Part shown: positions 5,608 to 11,960 of the stretch, piece after piece
Layout of the letters: each line of letters opens with the position of its first letter
Numbering within the stretch: the stretch's first letter is position 1
From: Pseudomonadota bacterium
GTDB taxonomy: Bacteria > Pseudomonadota > Gammaproteobacteria > Burkholderiales > Gallionellaceae
Length of the DNA: 11,960 bases
NCBI GenBank assembly: GCA_021783525.1
Contig: JAJXTT010000022.1
Span: 1-11,960, forward strand
Direction: 5' to 3'
Position numbers and translations under genes: made by a program
Notes under the pieces: generated by a model
What the model was told of the DNA's origin: nothing
What the model saw: only the letters and a program-made list of their open reading frames with translations
The model's database searches: none

Positions 5608-6489
5608 TTAAAGCCCGCGCATGTATACGGGACGCAGCGGCCGGTGCCCTGCCATCGCCTCTCGCAGTTGCAGCAGCAGTTTCTCTTTGTCTTTGGGCAG
5701 GTTCCCGGCGAGCGCAAGCGCGTTGGAGGCATGGTTGGAGCGGAAGATGACGGGCTGCGGCGGATTGAGGCCGCTGATGAGCCTTTCCTGTTCCTTCAAT
5801 ATCGCGAGGTCGTCCGGCATCTCGAACGGCTCGCCGTATTTGCGGTGGAATTCTTCGGCGATGCTTTCGTCCAGATACAGTTGCAGCGTGGAGAGGTAGG
5901 TGACAGGCGCGCTGTTCAGCAGGGCGATGGTGCCGGCTATGTGTTCATCGCTGTGCTGCGTGCCGCCAAGGCCCAGGATGACGGTGGCAGAGACTTTCAT
6001 GCCGCTGGCGTGAGCCTTGTGCAGCACTTCTGCCATGCGCCGTTGCGTGGCGCCCTTGGTGATCTTCTTCAAAATGAGGTCGGAGCCGGATTCGAGGCCG
6101 AAGTAGAACAGACTCAGTTTGTGTTCGCGCAACAGGGCCAGCTCTTCGGCGCTCTTGCGCTGGATGTTGCCGGGCGTGGCATAGCAGGAAACGCGCGTCA
6201 GCCGCGGCAACGCAGCCGCCAGTTCGCGCAGGATGGCGAGCAGGCGTTCGGTCGGGAGTGCCAGCGCATCGCCATCGGCGAGGAACACGCGCTGCGCGTC
6301 CGGCCAGTCTGCTGCGGCGGTGCGGATGTCGGCGAACACGTCGGCCTGCGGGCGTTCGACATAATCCTTGCTGCGATACATGGCACAGAAACTGCACTGG
6401 TTGAAGCTGCAGCCCAGCGTGGCCTGGATGATCAGGTTGTCGCCCTCGGAGGGAGGGCGGTACAGCGGCATGTCGTAAATCATATTCAT
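5608..6489 (-). CDS. Radical SAM protein (COG1032-like)
   Basis: This 293-residue protein has the iron-sulfur cysteines C27, C32 and C35 in LGCSFNQCSFCAMY, the Cx4CxxC spacing I recall for this B12-domain-free COG1032 branch. These ligate the [4Fe-4S] cluster that cleaves S-adenosylmethionine. Further radical SAM landmarks are DGDALALP, a FYFGLESGSDLILKKITKG strand-helix and VSATVILGLGG. It would be cytosolic; the substrate is unknown. The ATG at 6487-6489 (MNMIYDMPLYRPPSEG) was chosen because homologues, as I recall them, begin close to IYDMPLYRPP. An upstream GTG (6514-6516) and the ATG two codons downstream are alternatives; no start has a clear ribosome site. The gene is divergent from the TorT-like gene and ends just before the MITE-like element. 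Confidence 0.88.
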   Translation of the reverse strand: MNMIYDMPLYRPPSEGDNLIIQATLGCSFNQCSFCAMYRSKDYVERPQADVFADIRTAAADWPDAQRVFLADGDALALPTERLLAILRELAAALPRLTRVSCYATPGNIQRKSAEELALLREHKLSLFYFGLESGSDLILKKITKGATQRRMAEVLHKAHASGMKVSATVILGLGGTQHSDEHIAGTIALLNSAPVTYLSTLQLYLDESIAEEFHRKYGEPFEMPDDLAILKEQERLISGLNPPQPVIFRSNHASNALALAGNLPKDKEKLLLQLREAMAGHRPLRPVYMRGL

Positions 6490-6733
6490 GCTGAATTGTA
6501 ACGGGGTTGTTCCCACTTAACGAAATGCCGGCAAGGCCGGATTCATCCTGGAAATAATCACTTTATGAATACAGGGGTATTGCCAAAACCAATCGCGCAT
6601 GTGTCGAGTGGCGAGCACATTTGACGCGTTCCAGTCACCGGATGGATGTGAGTCCAATTTGCTCAAGATACCTTGCTCTTTGCAAATATAATCCACGGGC
6701 ACCTTACATATTATTAGAGCATCCAAAACCAGA
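6490..6733. promoter_or_regulatory. Divergent intergenic region upstream of the TorT-like/c-di-GMP unit
   Basis: This region separates the divergent radical SAM and TorT-like genes and must hold both promoters. A consensus TATAAT is at 6687-6692, but no good -35 lies at 16-18 bp spacing; TATTAT at 6709-6714 is another weak candidate. A small hairpin CCGGC/GCCGG occurs around 6529-6541, and ATTCAT/ATGAAT inverted arms lie near 6541-6570. A minus-strand frame of 69 codons from a TTG spans most of it, but has no motif or ribosome site and is not called. Confidence 0.3.
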
Positions 6734-7924
6734 ATGGTGTGCGCAATGAATTTCTTTAGCGATTTCGGCAGCAGTTACTCACGGCAATTTTTCGTAGGCG
6801 CATTGTTGTTCTGCGCACTCGCCGTTCGCGCATTGGCAGACACTGCACCGGCACCGGTTGCCGGCTCGTTTGAACCCATTCCGGTATTTTCCATTTACCC
6901 GCCCGTCAAACCCGAGGGAACGGCGGATGAGGCATTGGCGAGCGGGCGCGTGGTCGATGACCGTTACGCCATGACCGACAGGGCAAGCAAACCCTGGCGC
7001 ATTGCCTTTCTGTTTCCGCATATCAAGGACCCATACTGGGTGGGTTGCGATTATGGCGTGATCAGTGAAGCCAAGCGGCTGGGTGTCGCGGTGGATATCT
7101 TTCCGGCGAATGGCTACGACGACATGATCGGGCAGTTACGCAAGATGGATGATGTCATCGCGGCGAAATACGACGCCATTGTCATTTCCCCGCTCAGCCT
7201 GACGGCGAATAACGCCTCGATTGCCAAAGCGCGCGGACTGGGCATTCCGGTGTTCGAGTTGGCCAACGACAGCACCAGCGACGACCTGACGATCAAGGTA
7301 ACCACGTCGCTGAAGGGCATGGGTGTCGACGCGACGGAATGGGCGATTCGCGACGCGCAACGGCGCGGGCTGAAGGAGATCAATATCGCGTTGCTGCCCG
7401 GTCCGCGGGATGCGGGATGGGTCAAGGGCGAAGTTGCAGGCACGCGCGAAGCGGCGTCCAGGGCTGCGATCAGGGTCAACATCGTCGATATCAAGTACGG
7501 TGACAGCGACCGGATCGAACAGTCGCGACTGGCGGCACAGCTGATTGCCGAGCACGGCAAGCAGCTCGATTACATCCTTGGCTGCACCGGCTGCGCACCC
7601 GCGGCGATTCTGCCGATGAAACTCGCGGGCCTCAACAAGAGGATACGGATCGTTGCCTACGACCTGACGCGTGAGATTGCCGGGCTTATCCGCAACAAGG
7701 AAATTGTCGCCTCCGTCGATACCAAAGCGGTTAGCCAGGCGCGGGTGGTCACCAATGCTGCCGTGAGCTTCCTGGAGGGCAGAAGCAAAGAGCGGCCGCA
7801 TACCATCCTCGTGAAACTGGGACTGGTCGACTATGGCAACCAGGCGACATACCCGTTCGATACGACGACCGCTCCCGCAGGTTTCAAGCCAGTGCTTTCC
7901 TATACTCCCGGGAAAGGCAAGTAG
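6734..7924 (+). CDS. TorT-like periplasmic substrate-binding protein
   Basis: The product is 396 residues, with a signal peptide (hydrophobic FFVGALLFCALAV, likely cut after ALA at 33-35), so it is periplasmic. The mature part is a type I periplasmic-binding fold resembling TorT: KPWRIAFLFPHIKDPYWVG (86-104) gives the first strand and the conserved KDPYW ligand-lobe motif, followed by NGYDDMIGQLRKMDD, a DAIVISPLS strand and a second lobe with IALLPGPRDAGWVKG and LDYILGCTGCAPAA. TorT normally presents TMAO to the sensor kinase TorS; here no kinase follows. Instead a membrane GGDEF-EAL protein starts 8 bp downstream, so the likely role is to report a ligand to that enzyme. The ligand cannot be read from sequence; TMAO should not be assumed. 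The ATG at 6734 or another at 6746 could start it; neither has a strong Shine-Dalgarno. Confidence 0.85.
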   Translation: MVCAMNFFSDFGSSYSRQFFVGALLFCALAVRALADTAPAPVAGSFEPIPVFSIYPPVKPEGTADEALASGRVVDDRYAMTDRASKPWRIAFLFPHIKDPYWVGCDYGVISEAKRLGVAVDIFPANGYDDMIGQLRKMDDVIAAKYDAIVISPLSLTANNASIAKARGLGIPVFELANDSTSDDLTIKVTTSLKGMGVDATEWAIRDAQRRGLKEINIALLPGPRDAGWVKGEVAGTREAASRAAIRVNIVDIKYGDSDRIEQSRLAAQLIAEHGKQLDYILGCTGCAPAAILPMKLAGLNKRIRIVAYDLTREIAGLIRNKEIVASVDTKAVSQARVVTNAAVSFLEGRSKERPHTILVKLGLVDYGNQATYPFDTTTAPAGFKPVLSYTPGKGK

Positions 7925-7932
7925 CCGGCACC

Positions 7933-10900
7933 ATGAAATTCAAACGGCTAAAAGACAAGCTGCTGCTCAGTTCAGTTGCCATCAGCATCGCGGTGGCGCT
8001 GATTACTTTGCTGACAGTCTCATTGGTGGTCCGCCAGCAGAATATGGATCAGTCCTTTGCTCATCTGCGCAAAGCATCCAGCGTGATCGAAGAAGAGCTG
8101 GCCAATCGCAAGGAAAATCTTTTGACTGCCTCGCGCCAATTGGCGAACCAGAAAAATCTCGGGTCGACCATCTGGTACCTCGCGCAATATTCGCAATTGG
8201 GCATCGATCGCGAGACGCTATTCAGCACCTACCAGCAACTGGTGAAGGATACCTACAAGATAGGGCGGGTCGCACAGCTTTCGCGGATCGCGATCTACGA
8301 TTCCTCGGGTCGCCTGATCTCGTTTGCCCTGTTCGACCGCGACAGCAAGCAGGTTGGATTTGTCGAGCACTCGCGTGCGACGTTGATCCAGGCTGCCACC
8401 TTGAGGGAGGGCGAAGAGCTGAGCAGGCAGAATCTGCGCGCAACGACTTCCACATCCAAAATCGGTCTTCAATTTGAAGGGCCACTGCCCCGGCAGGAGA
8501 GCATGCATTACGCCGTCAGGAACGGAATGCTGATGATAGAGAGCTATGTTCCTGTCATGGGTGAGGCGTTCGATGCATCCAGCGGGAAGCAGGGGATCAA
8601 GCAACTCGGGCTGGTTGTCATGGAGCATCCGCTCGACCAGTCCTTTGTCGACCAGCTTTCCCGGTTGACCGATACCCGCGTCAATGTGTTTATTCCGCAG
8701 GACTACAGTGTCGGCAGTTTGCCTGCGTACCGGAATCCGGACTGGAACAATGCAAAGCAAGGTACCGCTGCATCCGGGAAATTGTTGAACGAGATAACGA
8801 TAGATGGCGAGGGCTATTACCAGAGTCTGATGTCGCTTTACGACAATGACAAACCCGTTGGGTCCATTGCCGCGCTTTATTCCAGAAGCATCGTCCAGAA
8901 GAACACTTGGGAGATGGTCAAGACCCTGGGCTTGATCGCGGCCATCAGCCTGCTGTTCATTTTTGCGCTGGCCTGGTATTTCGCCACCTCCATTTCACAG
9001 CCGCTGACAACGCTCAGCCGGATTTTCCGGAGTGTGGCCGGGGATGCGACCGGGGATTTGAGCAACGAGCTTGGGCAGTTGGATAAGGAGAAGGCGAGGG
9101 GTGACGAGTTGGGCGATCTCACGCAGAGCTTCATTGCGATGAACGACGCCATCAACCAGAAGATACAGCAGATCAACGAAATCAACGCTTCCCTTGAGCG
9201 CACTGTGGAGGAGAGGACCGCGGCGCTGGCAAGCAGCGAGCAGGATCTGCGCTCGATGATAGAGAACTCTCCCGATACCATTGCTCGCTACAACAGGGAC
9301 TGCCGTCGCGTCTACGTTAACCCCGCATTTGGACGCATAACAGAGGGAGGCACGGCAGCACTGATGAACAAGAAGCCATCGGAAATTCCGGGTGGGCCAA
9401 ATGCCGAGATTTACGAAACCAAAATCAGGGAGGTCATTGCAACAGGTAGGAACACGCAGTTCGAATTGAAATGGCCGGGCAAGGACGGGAATGTGATTTA
9501 TAGCCACATCCGGCTGACAGCTGAACGGGATATTTCTGGCAACGTGACTTCGGTGCTGGCCGTGGGGCGGGATATCACAGAGTTGAACAATTCCCGGGCG
9601 GAGCTGAAACAGGCAAATGACCAGCTGGAGGAGCTGAACCAGCAATTGCAGTCACTGGCAACCAACGATCCGCTCACGCAGTTGCCCAACAGGCGCCTGC
9701 TCATGGACAGGCTCAAGCATGCCCTGGCAGCCAGTGCGCGTAACGGCAAAGCCGGCGCGCTGCTGTTCATCGACCTGGATAATTTCAAGGCCATCAATGA
9801 CACACTCGGGCACGACAGCGGCGATTTGCTGCTGCAACAGGTCGCGCGACGCCTGGAGGGCTGCGTAAGGAATGGCGACACGGTGGCGCGTATCGGGGGC
9901 GACGAATTTGTGGTCATGCTGGAGGACCTGAGCATGGATGCAATGGAGGCTGCCGCGCACGCGGAGACTGTGGGCAACAAGATACTCGCCGCGCTCAACC
10001 TGCCATATGAAGCTCCCTTGAGCGGGAACCGCTGCACGCCCAGTATTGGTATCACACTATTCGATGACCGGCCGCAATCGATAGACGACCTGCTCAGGCA
10101 AGCCGACATCGCCATGTACGAATCCAAGAAGTTCGGGCGAAATACCCTGCACTTCTTTGATCCGCAGATGCAGAGAACGATAGATGCCCGCGCGGCGATC
10201 GAATCACAGTTGCGGCTCGCGCTGAAGAAAGGCCAATTCCAGTTGCATTACCAGATACAGGTCGACAGCCTGCATCGGACGCTGGGTGCCGAGGCATTGA
10301 TCCGATGGGTACATCCGGAGCGCGGACTGGTTGCGCCTGTGGAGTTCATTCCGCTGGCTGAAGAAATCGGGCTGATTCTGCCCATAGGGCAATGGGTTCT
10401 GGATACCGCTTGCATCCAGCTCAAGGCGTGGGAAGGTGACCTGCTCACTCGCGACCTCATTCTCGCAGTGAACGTCAGCGCCAAACAATTCCGCCAGGCA
10501 GATTTCGTTGCGCAGATCCAGTCTCTGGTGCAACGCCATGCCATCAACCCGAGGTTGCTCAAGCTGGAGCTGACGGAGAGCCTGCTGCTGGAGAACATCG
10601 AGAACACGATTGTCACCATGAACGAAATAAAGAATATCGGTGTCCGCTTGTCGCTCGATGACTTTGGTACCGGATATTCGTCGCTGCAGTACCTGAAAAA
10701 GCTGCCGCTCGATCAACTCAAGATCGATCGCTCGTTCGTGCGCGACATAACGACAGACAGCAACGACAAGGTCATCGTCAGCACCATTATTGCGATGGCG
10801 CAAAACCTGAATCTGGACGTCATCGCCGAGGGCGTTGAAACCGAAGAACAGCGGCAGCTTCTCACGAAAATCGGCTGTACCAATTTCCAGGGATGCCTGT

Positions 10901-10974
10901 TTGGCAAAGCGGAACCTGTCGATCAGTTTGAAATCCTGCTGAAGCAGATTGCCTTGGCGGGCAACGGGGTTTGA
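7933..10974 (+). CDS. Membrane sensor HAMP-PAS-GGDEF-EAL protein (c-di-GMP cyclase/phosphodiesterase)
   Basis: This 1013-residue bifunctional c-di-GMP protein has, in order: TM1 (about 10-33), a ~300-residue periplasmic sensor region, TM2 (about 332-352), HAMP-like linker and coiled coil to ~437, PAS (about 438-552), GGDEF (about 575-735) and EAL (about 758-995). The cyclase signature RIGGDEF (653-659) is intact, with an inhibitory I-site RNGD (646-649) five residues before GGDEF. EAL catalytic elements are present: EAL (787-789), NVSAKQF, ELTES, DDFGTGYSSL (from 909), LKIDRSFV, AEGVET, and NFQG with GCLFG where GYLFG is usual. Both activities are therefore possible; which dominates is unknown. 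It starts 8 bp after the TorT-like gene, without a clear Shine-Dalgarno, suggesting translational coupling and a receptor-effector pair. A terminator follows. Confidence 0.95.
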   Translation: MKFKRLKDKLLLSSVAISIAVALITLLTVSLVVRQQNMDQSFAHLRKASSVIEEELANRKENLLTASRQLANQKNLGSTIWYLAQYSQLGIDRETLFSTYQQLVKDTYKIGRVAQLSRIAIYDSSGRLISFALFDRDSKQVGFVEHSRATLIQAATLREGEELSRQNLRATTSTSKIGLQFEGPLPRQESMHYAVRNGMLMIESYVPVMGEAFDASSGKQGIKQLGLVVMEHPLDQSFVDQLSRLTDTRVNVFIPQDYSVGSLPAYRNPDWNNAKQGTAASGKLLNEITIDGEGYYQSLMSLYDNDKPVGSIAALYSRSIVQKNTWEMVKTLGLIAAISLLFIFALAWYFATSISQPLTTLSRIFRSVAGDATGDLSNELGQLDKEKARGDELGDLTQSFIAMNDAINQKIQQINEINASLERTVEERTAALASSEQDLRSMIENSPDTIARYNRDCRRVYVNPAFGRITEGGTAALMNKKPSEIPGGPNAEIYETKIREVIATGRNTQFELKWPGKDGNVIYSHIRLTAERDISGNVTSVLAVGRDITELNNSRAELKQANDQLEELNQQLQSLATNDPLTQLPNRRLLMDRLKHALAASARNGKAGALLFIDLDNFKAINDTLGHDSGDLLLQQVARRLEGCVRNGDTVARIGGDEFVVMLEDLSMDAMEAAAHAETVGNKILAALNLPYEAPLSGNRCTPSIGITLFDDRPQSIDDLLRQADIAMYESKKFGRNTLHFFDPQMQRTIDARAAIESQLRLALKKGQFQLHYQIQVDSLHRTLGAEALIRWVHPERGLVAPVEFIPLAEEIGLILPIGQWVLDTACIQLKAWEGDLLTRDLILAVNVSAKQFRQADFVAQIQSLVQRHAINPRLLKLELTESLLLENIENTIVTMNEIKNIGVRLSLDDFGTGYSSLQYLKKLPLDQLKIDRSFVRDITTDSNDKVIVSTIIAMAQNLNLDVIAEGVETEEQRQLLTKIGCTNFQGCLFGKAEPVDQFEILLKQIALAGNGV

Positions 10975-10992
10975 AGGAGGCGGCATCGCCGC

Positions 10993-11023
10993 CGCACCCT
11001 TTCTCCTGGGTGCGGGTATTTTT
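10993..11023 (+). terminator. Intrinsic terminator after the GGDEF-EAL gene
   Basis: CGCACCC (10993-10999) pairs with GGGTGCG (11008-11014) across an 8-base loop, followed by GGTATTTTT. It lies 18 bp after the TGA stop. A second hairpin GGCGGC/GCCGCC (10979-10993) abuts it, and TGCGGGT/ACCCGCA (11011-11017, 11031-11037) forms an alternative stem that could serve the opposing gene. Confidence 0.75.
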
Positions 11024-11078
11024 GCCGCGCACCCGCAAACCATGTCCCCGGCCTGTTTGCCCGGTACTGGCCGTCCCG

Positions 11079-11429
11079 TTACGCCGGCGTGGTGGTGAGC
11101 GTGCCGCGATAACCGAAATTTTCGAGGGCCTGCCACACGCCCAGGTAACGGCTGCCGCTCTTGTCGGGCTCGACGCCGACCACGGTGAAGTCATCGATGT
11201 CGTGCTCGATGGCCGCAGGGCTTTCTTCGGCGCCCAGCCAGACGCCGAGGGGCCAGCCATGGTCGTACTCGCGGCGGATCAGCTCGGCGCGGCGCGCCTG
11301 CCATACCGCCAGCGGCACCAGCACCGGTCCGACCGGCAGCTTGACGCGATCAGGCGTATCCCCTGCCGCCAGGCGCAGGACCTTCCAGTTGTCGGGCACA
11401 TCTTCGAATCTGTCTTTCAGCGTGGACAT
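11079..11429 (-). CDS. Small DUF934-like protein, diverged
   Basis: This 116-residue cytosolic protein contains LPVGPVLVPLAVWQARRAEL, PLGVWLGAEESPAAIEHDI and a final GYRGTL, an order recalling DUF934 proteins encoded near sulfite-reduction genes (LP-G-vlvPL-lW ... gVWLap-ddP ... YRGEL). The usual DUF934 FPKFTDGRGYS core is replaced by VEPDKSGSRYLG, and the chain stops right after YRG where DUF934 proteins normally continue for some 25 residues. It is therefore either a remote, shortened relative or an unrelated family with similar composition. The ATG at 11427-11429 is supported by GGAAGG six bases upstream; a start 14 codons earlier is unlikely. No sulfur-assimilation gene is nearby. The gene is convergent with the GGDEF-EAL gene across the terminator. 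Confidence 0.6.
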   Translation of the reverse strand: MSTLKDRFEDVPDNWKVLRLAAGDTPDRVKLPVGPVLVPLAVWQARRAELIRREYDHGWPLGVWLGAEESPAAIEHDIDDFTVVGVEPDKSGSRYLGVWQALENFGYRGTLTTTPA

Positions 11430-11582
11430 ATGAAACCTTCCTTTCCTTGGTTGGGCAGTTGAGTCATTCAACTTGCTGCGAAGTCTAGTCGCGTGTCATA
11501 TGCTGCGGAAATACTTGTTTGTTACATCGTAATAACCAAAAGAGATAAGGAGAGGGACGGAAGCGCATGCCAGGCAGAGAAG

Positions 11583-11606
11583 AGCCGGGCGATTCGTGTT
11601 CCGGCT
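11583..11606 (-). terminator. Possible weak terminator after the right-edge gene
   Basis: AGCCGG (11583-11588) pairs with CCGGCT (11601-11606) across a 12-base loop, 21 bp beyond the stop codon of the minus-strand gene. On that strand it is followed by CTTCTCTGCC, only slightly U-rich. Confidence 0.3.
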
Positions 11607-11627
11607 GAGCGGGAGTGGTGCAGCCCG

Positions 11628-11960
11628 TCAGTACTGCACAACAAAATTCTGGCCGGTCACGCTGGTGTTTACGATGACCACGGTGAGGCTCGCGGGGGAG
11701 AAGGTGATGCAGCCCGCAAAAGTGCAGGACAGCGGGGCGATGGTGTAGGTACTGGGCGCCAGATAATTGAATTGGTAGAAGCCGGTGAGATCGGTGGTTC
11801 TGTAAGTGCTTTGTCCGGCGGCGTTCTGGATATACACGCTGATGCCGCTGACGCCAACGCCAACGCTGCTATAGGTGACCTGCCCTTGAATCGAGTAGCA
11901 AGGCGAAGCGCTGGTTGCCGCAAAATCCTGCCCCGTGATGTCTGTTGTGGAGACGGAAAC
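11628..11960 (-). CDS. C-terminal part of a protein with tandem carboxypeptidase-regulatory/CNA-B-like beta domains
   Basis: The minus-strand frame is open from the right edge to TGA at 11628-11630, giving 110 residues; the start lies outside the window. One complete beta-sandwich repeat is visible: YSIQGQVTYSSVGVGVSGISV, then a TTDLTGFYQFNYLAPSTYTI segment with the family's G-x-Y-x-F...L...YTI pattern, FSPAS, and TGQNFVVQY. The first residues, ending DITGQDFAA, are the close of a preceding copy, so the protein has tandem repeats. Such domains are typical of secreted or surface proteins in which they act as stalks or carbohydrate-binding modules. No membrane anchor or PEP-CTERM follows the last repeat. 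Two cysteines in the repeat (SCTFAGC) may form a disulfide. The full size and the remaining domains cannot be judged. Confidence 0.75.
   Translation of the reverse strand, partial: VSVSTTDITGQDFAATSASPCYSIQGQVTYSSVGVGVSGISVYIQNAAGQSTYRTTDLTGFYQFNYLAPSTYTIAPLSCTFAGCITFSPASLTVVIVNTSVTGQNFVVQY

Noticed and set aside
5397..5732. A 111-codon minus-strand frame across the MITE-like element
   Set aside because: It runs from the 3' end of the radical SAM gene through palindromic repeat DNA, and its peptide is the translation of that repeat.
5644..6501. A long plus-strand frame opposite the radical SAM gene
   Set aside because: It is the antisense shadow of a GC-rich gene. The minus strand carries the iron-sulfur cysteine motif and other radical SAM landmarks.
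6517..6726. A 69-codon minus-strand frame just upstream of the radical SAM gene and in the same frame
   Set aside because: It starts at TTG without a ribosome site, has no motif and occupies the promoter region between divergent genes. The stop TAA followed by GTG looks coincidental.
7833..8477. A plus-strand frame spanning the junction of the TorT-like and GGDEF-EAL genes
   Set aside because: It is an alternate frame of two well-supported genes, with an Arg/Ser-rich product and no domains.
1..11960. CRISPR arrays, tRNA or rRNA genes
   Set aside because: No regularly spaced short repeats and no tRNA- or rRNA-like sequence were recognised by eye. The repeats found here occur only twice and far apart.

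Overview
The window looks like a chromosomal segment of a betaproteobacterium, plausibly Nitrosomonadales/Gallionellaceae-like. This is inferred from a PEP-CTERM (exosortase-sorted) protein, a Gcr-type membrane 'site-specific recombinase', a DUF4160/DUF2442 pair and a large c-di-GMP enzyme; no rRNA or tRNA is present to confirm it.

Positions 1-1420 are an accessory, partly decayed zone on the minus strand. A 5'-truncated SAM-methyltransferase (91-699) carries an apparent in-frame insertion of about 129 bp folded into several hairpins. A HigA/XRE-type antitoxin (1003-1329) has no toxin beside it. Both open with the same ~31-bp repeat (671-701 and 1301-1331, 28/31 identical), which supplies a TTG codon. 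An 11-bp-stem terminator (1362-1390) separates them from a PEP-CTERM protein with an EF-hand-like loop (1422-2141). A 349-bp stretch without a convincing gene follows.

Positions 2491-5326 are also minus strand: a 669-residue membrane protein of the Gcr recombinase family, a short protein-like fragment (4695-4820), and an overlapping DUF4160-DUF2442 pair. Next is a 195-bp MITE-like element (5400-5594) with 16-bp terminal inverted repeats (15/16). It contains a second copy of the 56-bp core found inside the methyltransferase, and the two cores have different but self-complementary stem sequences. A radical SAM protein (5608-6489) lies beyond it.

The plus strand then carries a two-gene unit, 6734-10974. 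A TorT-like periplasmic binding protein is followed 8 bp later by a membrane HAMP-PAS-GGDEF-EAL protein with intact cyclase, I-site and phosphodiesterase motifs. The likely reading is that a periplasmic ligand receptor controls c-di-GMP turnover directly, in place of the usual TorS kinase. A terminator follows. Two minus-strand genes close the window: a small DUF934-like protein (11079-11429) and the C-terminal end of a protein with tandem carboxypeptidase-regulatory/CNA-B-like beta domains that runs off the right edge.

Most notable are the hairpin repeat with covarying stems, the shared repeat heading two truncated genes, and the TorT-like/c-di-GMP sensor pair.
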